A program made the translations under genes and the position numbers. DNA of 64,000 bases from Glandiceps talaboti. Its lineage: Eukaryota; Hemichordata; Enteropneusta; Spengelidae. Shown in pieces: positions 46,421-56,720 of this stretch. The stretch's first letter is position 1, and each line of letters opens with the position of its first letter. The stretch spans positions 1,573,501 through 1,637,500 of the forward strand of contig NC_135565.1 of NCBI RefSeq assembly GCF_964340395.1. The letters are read 5' to 3'. The notes beneath the pieces are model-generated. The model had not been told where the DNA came from and did not search any database. It saw nothing but the letters and a program-made list of their open reading frames with translations.

Positions 46421-48380
46421 TGGTACAAATGTAGTCTGTGAAGATGGAACTACTGACAGTACCATTAATTGGTACAAATGTAGTCTGTAAACATGGAACT
46501 ACTGACAGTACCATTAATTGGTACAAATGTAGTCTGTAAACATGGAACTACTGACAGTACCATTAATTGGTACAAATGTAGTCTGTAAACATAGAACTAC
46601 TGACAGTACCATTAATTGGTACAAATGTAGTCTGTAAACATAGAACTACTGACAGTACTATTAATTGGTACAAATGTAGTCTGTGAAGATGGAACTACTG
46701 ACAGTACCATTAATTGGTACAAATGTAGTCTGTGAACATGGAACTACTGACAGTACCATTAATTGGTACAAATGTAGTCTGTAAACATGGAACTACTGAC
46801 AGTACCATTAATTGGTACAAATGTAGTCTGTAAACATGGAACTACTGACAGTACCATTAATTGGTACAAATGTAGTCTGTAAACATGGAACTACTGACAG
46901 TACCATTAATTGGTACAAATGTAGTCTGTAAACATAGAACTACTGACGGTACCATTAATTGGTACAAATGTAGTCTGTAAACATAGAACTACTGACGGTA
47001 CCATTAATTGGTACAAATGTAGTCTGTTAACATGGAACTACTGACAGTACCATTAATTGGTACAAATGTAGTCTGTAAACATAGAACTACTGACAGTACC
47101 ATTAATTGGTACAAATGTAGTCTGTAAACATAGAACTACTGACAGTACCATTAATTGGTACAAATGTAGTCTGTAAACATAGAACTACTGACGGTACCAT
47201 TAATTGGTACAAATGTAGTCTGTAAACATAGAACTACTGACAGTACCATTAATTGGTACAAATGTAGTCTGTAAACATAGAACTACTGACAGTACCATTA
47301 ATTGGTACAAATGTAGTCTGTAAACATAGAACTACTGACAGTACCATTAATTGGTACAAATGTAGTCTGTAAACATAGAACTACTGACAGTACCATTAAT
47401 TGGTACAAATGTAGTCTGTAAACATGGAACTACTGACAGTACCATTAATTGGTACAAATGTAGTCTGTAAACATGGAACTACTGACAGTACCATTAATTG
47501 GTACAAATGTAGTCTGTAAACATGGAACTACTGACAGTACTATTAATTGGTACAAATGTAGTCTGTAAACATAGAACTACTGACAGTACCATTAATTGGT
47601 ACAAATGTAGTCTGTAAACATGGAACTACTGACAGTACTATTAATTGGTACAAATGTAGTCTGTAAACATAGAACTACTGACAGTACCATTGATTGGTAC
47701 AAATGTAGTCTGTAAACATGGAACTACTGACAGTACCATTAATTGGTACAAATGTAGTCTGTAAACATGGAACTACTGACAGTACTATTAATTGGTACAA
47801 ATGTAGTCTGTAAACATGGAACTACTGACAGTACTATTAATTGGTACAAATGTAGTCTGTAAACATAGAACTACTGACAGTACCATTAATTGGTACAAAT
47901 GTAGTCTGTGAACATAGAACTACTGACAGTACCATTAATTGGTACAAATGTAGTCTGTAAACATAGAACTACTGACAGTACCATTAATTGGTACAAATGT
48001 AGTCTGTAAACATAGAATTACTGACAGTACCATTAATTGGTACAAATGTAGTCTGTAAACATGGAACTACTGACAGTACCATTAATTGGTACAAATGTAG
48101 TCTGTAAACATGGAACTACTGACAGTACCATTAATTGGTACAAATGTAGTCTGTAAACATGGAACTACTGACAGTACCATTAATTGGTACAAATGTAGTC
48201 TGTAAACATGGAACTACTGACAGTACCATTAATTGGTACAAATGTAGTCTGTAAACATGGAACTACTGACAGTACCATTAATTGGTACAAATGTAGTCTG
48301 TAAACATAGAACTACTGACAGTACCATTAATTGGTACAAATGTAGTCTGTGAACATGGAACTACTGACAGTACCATTAAT
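46421..48380. repeat. Minisatellite, 49-bp unit, left block (~40 copies)
   Basis: The unit contains GGTACAAATGTAGTCTGTAA, ACATGGAACTACTGACAGTA and CCATTAATT; the junction GTACCATTAATTGGTAC is a near-palindrome. Two-state sites are CATGG/CATAG, ACCATT/ACTATT and CAGTACC/CGGTACC. A transposon at 48.38-50.20 kb splits it from about five further copies. Confidence 0.97.
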
Positions 48381-48837
48381 ACGGCGTATTCCGGTTATCG
48401 AACTTCCGGTTGTTTCGCAGGAAAGTATCGCGAGAGGGCGCACCATATCTGACAAAGTGAGGGCCAGAATTTTCGTCATGGCATCTAATAGTATGGCGAT
48501 GTATGAAGCTGTCAACAAAATGGGTGTAAAAGAACTCCGTGCATTCATAAAAGAGTGGAAAATTACTACTTCTAAATCTACTAGATATCGCCAGAAATGC
48601 TGTCAACCTTGGTCTTGAAACACTAGAAAATGATAATTTTCTGAGAGAACGGAAGAGGAGACGAATAGTGGATGTCAAACATCAAAAGATAGAACTAATC
48701 GACAGCAGAAACATTGAAAGTTGGACGGAGGACCTTCGAAATATACCCGATGTAGACATGATAAACATATTTCTTTACCTTACTGGTGTCTGTTGCTTGA
48801 CATAAGAACGATTAGAAAATTACAAATCTGACAACAG

Positions 48838-49083
48838 CTTCCAATCTGATTAAAATCCGATGTAGATGTTGGCTGATCGTTCATTGCTATTTTACCTTCG
48901 TTATTTTGCCTGAATTGACCTTCTTGGTACATGTTTACATTTTTTAGCTTGCCTGATCGCCTCCTCTACGATCAGGCTAAAAAATGTAAACATGTACCAA
49001 GAAAATAATATCAGGCAAAATAACGAAGGTAAAATAGCAATGAACGATTAGCCGACATCTACATCGGATTTTAATCAGATTGA
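48838..49083. mobile_element. Foldback MITE nested in transposon, copy 1
   Basis: Arms of about 115 nt begin AATCTGATTAAAATCCGATG on the left and end with the complement CGATGTAGATG...AATCAGATTG on the right. They flank a short loop around GCCTCCTCTACGATC. The arms are nearly identical, so the transcript could form a long hairpin. Confidence 0.85.
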
Positions 49084-49491
49084 ACAGCTTCCAGCTACAG
49101 TCATTGCAATATTGAGAGTTCGGTCGACAATTACCAAGCCACATGTTTATATTGTAACTGATGTCGCCGCATACTTAGGCCTTTCTTGTTTATTAGAACA
49201 GTGGTGTAGCACCACGGGTGAAATCATAAAACTTTGTCCGGAAAAAAACATTTCATGTACTGGTTATAAGTTGGCATAAACATATTTGTATTGATATACT
49301 CATCTTTACTATCACACTTTGATTAGCTTGCTATTCTTTATTCAGGACCATCAGTGTATAAAAAACCCCATTGAAGTCGGCAACGAATCATAAATATTGT
49401 TATTATGATTGATGTACCACACCGCCCACCCCTTCAATGAATCGGCCTTCCATGTAACGTTTACGTGGTTCACTCATCATACCATGTCTTA

Positions 49492-49717
49492 TACCGATCT
49501 GATTAAAATCCGATGTAGATGTCGGCTGATCGTTCATTGCTATTTTACCTTCGTTATTTTGCCTGAATTGACCTTCGTGGTACATGTTTACGTTTTTGTC
49601 CTGATCGGTAGAGGAGGCGATCAAACATGTACCACGAAGGTCAATTCAGGCACAATAACGAAAGTAAAATAGCAATGAACGATTAGCCGACATCTACATC
49701 GGATTTTAATCAGATTG
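49492..49717. mobile_element. Foldback MITE nested in transposon, copy 2
   Basis: This is the same family as 48.84-49.08 kb: left arm ATCTGATTAAAATCCGATGT, loop region TCGGTAGAGGAGGCGATC, right arm ending GATTTTAATCAGATTGG. The two copies are some 400 bp apart in the same host transposon. Confidence 0.85.
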
Positions 49718-50198
49718 GTTTTATACAAGCTGCAATAACTGTAGCGTATATTGTGATTTTGAGGGTTCTTTCCTCTGTTTTTGTACCTTTTTCCGTTCCG
49801 ATGTTTGACTGGAAGCAATCGCTACAATTTCTCCAACGGTAACGCAAATGGACGAGGTCACACTGAAAACGTGAGTGAGATGTCAGTGTACTACCCGTTT
49901 CAAAATGTTGCTACTTTTGGGTTTTCCTCACGGTCGAATTGCAGAGCCAAACTTACGCGAAATATTAGGAGAACAAGAGGTTAATTTGCTATTTCGTTAT
50001 TTGATGGGCGATAATGCAATATTATAGCGTAAAGTTACGGGGAATGACAGAAAATCTTTAGTCAGTGGTTACGATGCCTATAGACTCTATGCTCTACAAT
50101 TCTGGCCCTCACTTCCGGTTCTAAAACAGCGCCCCTAGTGGCCAAACAATCATATCTTTTATCTTTTCGGGGCTTCTTCGATAACCGGAATACGGCGT

Positions 50199-50447
50199 AT
50201 TGGTACAAATGTAGTCTGTAAACATGGAACTACTGACAGTACCATTAATTGGTACAAATGTAGTCTGTAAACATGGAACTACTGACAGTACCATTAATTG
50301 GTACAAATGTAGTCTGTAAACATGGAACTACTGACAGTACCATTAATTGGTACAAATGTAGTCTGTAAACATAGAACTACTGACAGTACCATTAATTGGT
50401 ACAAATGTAGTCTGTGAACATGGAACTACTGACGGTACCATTAATTT
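50199..50447. repeat. Minisatellite, 49-bp unit, right block (~5 copies)
   Basis: This continues the 46.42-48.38 kb array beyond the inserted transposon. It resumes in register after the AT target duplication. Confidence 0.95.
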
Positions 50448-51592
50448 TGAGCCCTGACAATGTATATGAAATGCAATAACATACCTTGATTAGTGTAACC
50501 AGCAGCTTTCTTCGACACTCCTAATGGATATTATGGTCCAATATTTAATCATAAAAGATATCTTCAATCAATACGCCAAAATATATATACACTAAAAGTG
50601 TTGTAGAAACAAGAAATTGTTGACATGTGCTGACAGAAGAAAGGTTTCCTCTCCAGTTCATGTAGAAATTACCGAGAAACAAGCTAATTCTGTAATGTTT
50701 CCCCCATTTTTTTTTTATTTTAATCAATTTAGTTGAACACATGCACCTTCCCTCCACAGCAGTTGCACCATAATTTGACCATTGGTTCATCTTCATAGAG
50801 ATATTCCATCACAGCATTATTTTACCGACTGTCCATTGTTCATCCTTACTTGCAGCAATCACTCATCAGATCTTCATATTTGATAACATTTCACAATTAT
50901 TTTATTTTATCCACCATCGATTGTAACACTGCCTTCATATTGGTTAAGTCTCAGTCTGTTCATTTTTCCTTGGTGCATGTGTTCAAAGGCAAAATAAACA
51001 GAGATGTAATGTCTTAGTCCATCACCTTCAGCGGGAAAGTTCACGTGTTCCATTATAAAACCACCGATGACATAAAAAGTCCGGGATAATATACTTCATC
51101 CAGTATTCCAGGTTTCCACTGGTTAACTCCATTCGATCAACCGTATACCGACACAACACATTCTGACCTCTGACACAACACATTCTGACCTCTGACACTC
51201 TTAATCATACATACAATTTTTCGTCAATGAATTTGGCTCATGTACTTATACAAACTGAAAACACCATCACACAAATATACCAACGTTTGCGACAATCATA
51301 AAACAACCTAAAAAAAAATTACGACTACAGTGAGAAATTTCCGTACATTTACCAGTCGTACTCCTGACGTGTGACCAATGTTTACGCGATCAAAACAATA
51401 TGGCGGATAAAAAAACAAAAACAATTTCTTTGAGAAAATCAACCACACAAAAATTCACACACACTTTTCCCAATTCCGATAAAAATGTAGTGTTGTAAAA
51501 TGTACATACCGGTGTGAGAGAGTATCTGATACTTGTATCATTAGACGCCAACACAAAGATCACAAACAAATCATACATACATGACAACTTAC
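50448..51592. other. First intron of ZC3H11A, mostly featureless
   Basis: This is AT-rich sequence between the 49-bp array and the probable first exon, with a short 21-bp duplication (ACACAACACATTCTGACCTC) near 51.15 kb. No exon is supported. Confidence 0.45.
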
Positions 51593-51760
51593 TCCAGTGT
51601 GCGATACGATGAACTCGGGATTAATACGAAAAGAATATCGCACTGAGAAACGGACCACAACCGCCTCAATTTCACAACGAAGACTGCAAAGCAAGCGTAC
51701 AAGAATATGAATTACTAATATACCCTTTCAGACGCCTGGCGCTCCTCTTTTAAAAAAATG
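51593..51760 (-). other. ZC3H11A: Probable ZC3H11A non-coding first exon
   Basis: A near-consensus donor, CACTGGA|GTAAGT (minus strand, GT at 51591-51592), follows a CpG-richer segment. It is the only strong donor that I found between the coding-exon acceptor at 44947 and the CpG-rich promoter zone. The upstream end is arbitrary because the transcription start cannot be read from sequence. Confidence 0.5.
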
Positions 51761-52080
51761 TAAGATGGGATGTTTCCTTGCTTCCTTCTGCCGCGCCGTG
51801 CAACTTCAGCAATGGCACTAATGACGTCACGAAACAACGCCCCCAAGTGTTGACCCCGCATTCCAACATTTAACTATATTTTGAATTTTCTGATGAAAGT
51901 CTGACTTGTGTATATGTTTTCTGATGAAACCGAAACCTGTTATATCTTCTGTTTGTGACACAGTGGAGATCGATATAAACTGGCGAACTTTAACTAGGTC
52001 GTCAGGAACTAGTTAGTTTTTTTTGTGGTCTAGCGCCCCCTGTCGATAACTTTGGTCTTTTCTCGATTCTATCTACTCTA
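51761..52080. promoter_or_regulatory. Probable shared divergent promoter, CRE at 51822-51829
   Basis: It lies between the putative first exon of ZC3H11A (minus) and a possible first exon of RLIG1 (plus). It contains a perfect CREB/ATF octamer TGACGTCA at 51822-51829, ETS-like TTCCTTCTG and TTTCCTTGC, and a higher CpG count (GCCGCGCCGTGC) than its surroundings. No TATA box is evident in either direction. Its promoter identity is inferred from position and composition. Confidence 0.45.
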
Positions 52081-52171
52081 ATACAGTAATAGAGCTGCTG
52101 AAAGTTAACCACGTTGTCGTTGTTTTTGTTGTTGTATGTAAAGGCGTCGCAATAATAGATCCATGGTAAAG
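52081..52171 (+). other. RLIG1: Possible RLIG1 non-coding first exon
   Basis: A donor-like AAAG|GTAAGA at 52171 follows CpG-containing sequence facing right. It could pair with the acceptor at 60475. It includes one ATG (52163) that would be out of frame with RLIG1 after splicing, which argues for caution or for an upstream open frame. Confidence 0.25.
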
Positions 52172-52706
52172 GTAAGACACGTTTTCTTACATTACCATTG
52201 TCGTCACCGATGCTGTGTTTGTTAATTAGATGAATTGGACATTAGTAGGAGAGTCATACAAATATTACAAATGTACAGTGGACCAGCTGATTGATAGGAA
52301 TAATGCACAGGGGCACGTATTATTTATATTCTGTATTCAGACGCAGAATCTATTTTGTCGTATTCCTCAAAAACCTTCTGAAATATGTTTTATTTAAATA
52401 CTAGTTGTGTGCAAATACATAACCTATAACATACTGTGATACAATAGTATACTATAGTACCGAACGTGCGCTACTCACTCACTGAGGATTCGAACTCTTA
52501 AAATATAATCTAATCATGACTTTATGGAACGTCCTATCCTGCGCACAACGTGTTTAATTCTATTAATTTCAGCGGTAACAATAGTATTAAAGTTAAATTA
52601 CAAAAAAGTCAAGACGACTGTTAACAGTCTAGTATTATTTCTCAGATTGCTGTTTTCTTAAGAAAATATCGTATGAATCCTGCTGCTACAAATGTATCAA
52701 TCTCTA

Positions 52707-55430
52707 TACTTAATTAATTAATTCTTTATTACTTAACAACATGCTGTGGAAAGCATGGTATAGTAAACACAATGCAATACAAGACAAAAATACAATACAC
52801 ATTACTTGTCTGCTGAGGATATCTTTCGAGATGTATCTAAAAGGAATTTGGCAAAAGGAAGTTTATCATCTGAACTTAGAATATACAAAAATTTCTCTTG
52901 ACTGTTTAAAGTATTAAAATAAGCACATTTCAAAGATATCGAAGAAAATAAAACCTCTCTCATTTTCATGTTGTGGGCAGTGAATAATAAAATGATATTC
53001 ATCTTCAACCATTGAGGGGCAATACTTGCAAAACCTTTCATTGGCAGGAATTTTCGACAAACACCTTCTACCCAACTCTATTTGTAAATGAAAATCAGAG
53101 ACTCTAAATTTTGTAATGAATCTACGACAAGTGGGATTCTTAATCTTGATTAGGTAGTTTTCTAGTTTGAATACAGATTTAAAAGTTCTATAAGTTCTTT
53201 AAGTTTGTTTTTATCACTACCATTTCTTCTAACATCATTAAATAAATCATTAAACCAAGATTTACAAAAGTCTTTGCATAGATTGTCCTGAATTGTATTA
53301 AGGGTAGAATTAAAATTACAAATACAAGACCAAATATTGCTCTCACTATATTTATCAAGCATATCTGTTATATAGTTTCCCCAATTTGAATAACGCATGG
53401 AAGATAAGTATGCTGACTTTAATAAACAATCATCACTAATAACTAATCTATGCCAATACTTAAGCAATAAACCACCCCCTGGGGATGGTATACCAAGAGG
53501 TTTTGACCAGTGAACGAAATATATGCACGAGCGATAGCGAGTGCATATATTGAGTTCACTGGTCAAAACCGAGTGGTATACCTTCCCCAGGGGGTGGTTT
53601 ATCGCTATTATATTATACCAGTATATTGAAAATATCGGAAACAAGATAAGAACTAACGTTTTCTCGTTTCATACGCGCCTCTGTGTCTAATTTGCATAAC
53701 AATAACGCTGCTTTTCAAGACAGCTGATCTTGGCCTCAATGTGAACGTCGTGCAGCGACTGGATTTATTTTATCTGCTCGTCGTTTCTAGGGATAATCTG
53801 TACATTGATCGGCTCATTAAAAGTGCACAGTGATGAATAAACAACCTGTTTGACTCAAGGTATAAACTTGAAGTGGTTTATTGAATACAGCGTGCTTCGA
53901 TCGTTCCCGGCTGAATTCGTGACTCGGTGAAGTGATAGACAGGTTGATATTTACAATGTATTTATATTACTGGAAGTTACCTCAGTAGATTTTCGGGTTT
54001 GAGGATTTCCCTCTCGGATTGATGACTGATACTCTAGGACAGGATCCCAGACAAATTTCTATTTAGATTAATGGTAAGTCGGCCAGTGTAACCTCTTTCA
54101 CTTGCTTCATTTTTATGACAGGACAGAACAGCTCACCAATGTTTCCACTCCAGCCGCGCCGAGGCTGGGACCCGGCGATCTCGTGCATGCCTAGCGCCTT
54201 GACCTTAGTACATGTAGTAGGCGATGATTTGAACAAATACGCGATGACTGGGTTGCTTTCGAAATTTCCTTCATAATTTATCATAAAATATTGTCTCATT
54301 GAGAGAAAATCCTCCTCTGACAATTCGAAGAGTTCACTATCAGTATCACGGCGGACTACAACTCAACGCTCATAGACGAACAAAATTTGGACGCGTGCCA
54401 GCAGTGCATTATCGTACCAGCAGTGCATTATCACTCGTTTTAGACGCACTAGTTCGATGTCTAGACCAATCAGATCCCTCGATTTCCACCATCAATATAC
54501 TGGTATAATATAATTCAACATATTTACAGGAAAACACCCCAATTCCCCTATAATACCATTAATTGGAGCTCTCTTAGAAACACCCAATAAAAATCTATAA
54601 AAAGAGTAACTAATCTCATCAAGAAAATTCTTCTTTTGATTTAATTCGCAACCCCAGACTTCGCAACCATAAGTCATGATAGGAACTATTAAACGATCAA
54701 AAAGATCTAAAGCTATATCAACTGAAATACATCCATCAGAAGATATGAGTCTACGTAAACTGAAAAGAGCTTTCATGGACTTTAACTTCAAGTTACAGAA
54801 ATTTCTTTTAAACTTACCATTAGCAGAAATTATAATACCCAAATAGCAATATTCCTTAACACTATCAATTGAAATTCCATTTAAATGAAAACTAACACTT
54901 TTAATCAAACGGTTGCTCTTATTGAAAACAATGACTTTAGTTTTCTTGATGTTTACAGTTAATTTCCATTTTGAACAAAAGTTGTGTAACTTATCCAAAC
55001 AGTGTTGTAAACCATTGGTAGATTCTGACAATAACAAAGATCATCAGCATAAAGAAGGCAATTTAGAGAAAGAGAGTTAAACTTAACTGGTAAATCCTCA
55101 TTGGAATCAAAGATACAAGGTAAATCAATTAAATAAATATTAATTAAAGTTGGACTTAAATTACAGCCTTGCTTGACGCCTACCAAAGAACTAAAAAATT
55201 TTGTGAGACCAGCATTTGTTTTTACACAATACTCAACATTATCATACATAGATTTAATCAAGTCATAAAATTTACCATTTACACCATAATTCCTCAGTTT
55301 CCAAAATAGACCATTATGCCAAATGCTATCAAATGCTTTGCGAAAGTCAACAAAAAAGCTGTAAAGATACTTATTACAATTACTTGACTTGGTAGTAGAG
55401 TACACATATTTCTCAATTGCTGATTATACT
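52707..55430 (-). pseudogene. Degenerate LINE with reverse transcriptase, interrupted by a foldback element
   Basis: Minus-strand blocks in order: FVDFRKAFDSIWHNGLFWKL, GVKQGCNLSPTLINIYLIDL and LNCLLYADDL (catalytic YADD, about 55.04 kb). A frameshift follows, then LLSESTNGLQHCLDKLHNFC, SKWKLTVNIKKTKVIVFNK and IMTYGCEVWG. After the insertion come KYWHRLVISDDCLLKSAYLS and the C-terminal block GRRCLSKIPANERFCKYC followed by EDEYHFIIHCP. This is the reverse transcriptase and C-terminal region of a non-LTR retrotransposon. The endonuclease is missing (5' truncated). The 3' end is near 52.71 kb with an ATTAATTAATTAAG-type tail. The clade is not determined. Confidence 0.9.
53468..54514. mobile_element. 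Foldback/MITE insertion inside the LINE
   Basis: A 132-bp near-perfect palindrome (53468-53599) has arms starting AAACCACCCCCTGGGG and loop GAGCGATAGCGA. It is followed by a 22-bp inverted repeat (53606-53627 and 54493-54514, ATTATATTATACCAGTATAT TG) around about 860 bp of non-coding sequence. The LINE frame stops at MLNYI on one side and resumes at KYWHRL on the other, so this block inserted after the LINE. The exact target duplication is unresolved (TTA/TA). Confidence 0.75.
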
Positions 55431-55559
55431 AATATATTATTATACTAATAGTAGAAAGAACACTTGTGTTTTTCCTTACAGGTAGGAATATATAGTCAAA
55501 AGGTTGTTATATTTAGCCTGTGGACCAGGAAAACAACAATCTAAGAAATATTACACGTC

Positions 55560-55865
55560 CCTATGGAATAATGCATGTACAAAATTAGCCCTGCTTGCAT
55601 CGCTGGCTCTTCACAGGACAGAGAAGGAAGGGACAACTTACTCGTATGCAAGCAGGACTAGTACAGAATTAGCCCTGCTTGCACTGCTGGCTCTTCACAG
55701 GACAGAGAAGGAAGGGACAACTTACTCGTATGCAAGCAGGACTAGTACACAATTAGTCCTGCTTGCACTGCTGGCTCTTCACAGGACAGAGAAGGAAGGG
55801 ACAACTTACTCGTATGCAAGCAGGACTAGTACAAAATTAGTCCTGCTTGCAGATGGTGCATGCTT
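55560..55865. repeat. Tandem repeat, 84-bp unit, ~3.5 copies, with internal inverted repeat
   Basis: Each unit carries AGTCCTGCTTGCA near one end and TGCAAGCAGGACTAGTAC near the other, an inverted pair that could form a stem. Between them are CTCTTCACAGGACAGAGAAG and GGGACAACTTACTCGTATG. The unit is 28 codons long, so a 130-codon frame stays open on the plus strand. I do not regard it as a gene. Confidence 0.9.
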
Positions 55866-56715
55866 TTCACTCAAGGAAGGGGCAACTTCCACGTAAAAAT
55901 TAGTCTGGGCCAACTGTGTTCTAACCACAGTCTGGTCACAGTCCCCTCAATTAGCACAGAAAGTTGTTCATCTAATCAGAATGCTAACTGTTATAGTGAC
56001 ATAAACAGTGTATTAGTAGCATCCTGAGCTGACAAATATACCATATTTGGACATTACATAACTGTCCCAATAAACACTAACTTTATGAAGGACTGTGTTA
56101 TTGGTTAGAATTTTGTGATTGATTAACAAAGACATGATGCTAATGACTGTGTGGGTGGCTGTGGATGAATTTTAAATTTACATCTCAGGATTTCTAGAGC
56201 AACAGCTTTGTCTATACTGTGAGTGAAGGTATAAATCGCAACGATACTGTATAGGAACTAGACTTCGTTAAAATGTACTCCACCCCCGTTAAATATACTC
56301 CATGTCCCTCGCAAAAACATATTCCATCCGAAGGAAAATAACAAAAATTAAGTAAATTTTCATGATTTCTACTCCATCTGTGTTTATCTGCAAATATAAA
56401 CCTGTCATTGCACTGTAGTAGTACATTGTATGTGACTAAACTAATAAATAACATTTTGAATTTTGAAATATTGTTCAGTTTCACAAACATTCAACTACAA
56501 CATTGGCGATGGCAGGCGACAGCAAACGGTTCAGAGATATTTCACCATGATACTCAGTATACATCATAATACAGACCTGATTATTGTGTCATTTATTGCC
56601 AATATTACAAGTGTATTATTGCTCGAAGGGTACTGTGAACACCTGACTGAATCCAAGTCTGCCCTGTAAATATAAGTTTGAATGTAGATTCAATGTATGT
56701 CAATGTATGCAAATA
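55866..56715. other. Intergenic sequence, nothing recognised
   Basis: No exon, RNA or repeat is supported. Its right end (about 56.69-56.72 kb) is the beginning of a dispersed ~115-bp repeat copy, TATGCAAATATGTCTAGCAA. Confidence 0.45.
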
Positions 56716-56720
56716 TGTCT

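Larger units (their letters stand above)
48381..50198 (+). mobile_element. DNA transposon with 2-bp AT duplication, ISL2EU-like (tentative), 1818 bp
   Basis: Terminal inverted repeats are ACGGCGTATTCCGGTTATCG AA and its complement with one mismatch (22 bp). Removing the element plus one AT restores the interrupted 49-bp repeat exactly, so the target duplication is AT. A disrupted reading frame from about 48478 encodes MYEAVNKMGVKELRAFIKEW and, after a frame change, GKLLLLNLLDIARNAVNLGL then a basic RERKRRR run and WTEDLRNIPDVDMINIFLYL. The first two parts look like a SAP domain. AT duplications and accessory YqaJ-type proteins are, as I recall, features of ISL2EU; that assignment is inference. 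Two foldback MITEs are nested inside. Confidence 0.72.

Noticed and set aside
48381-50198. AATACGGCGTATT direct repeat at both element ends read as a 13-bp target duplication
   Set aside because: The sequence is an imperfect palindrome belonging to the TIR. Only AT is shared with the interrupted repeat unit, so the duplication is 2 bp.
54063-54323. 86-codon minus-strand open frame in the foldback insertion
   Set aside because: No family is recognised, and it sits in a MITE-like element between inverted repeats. There is no evidence of coding.
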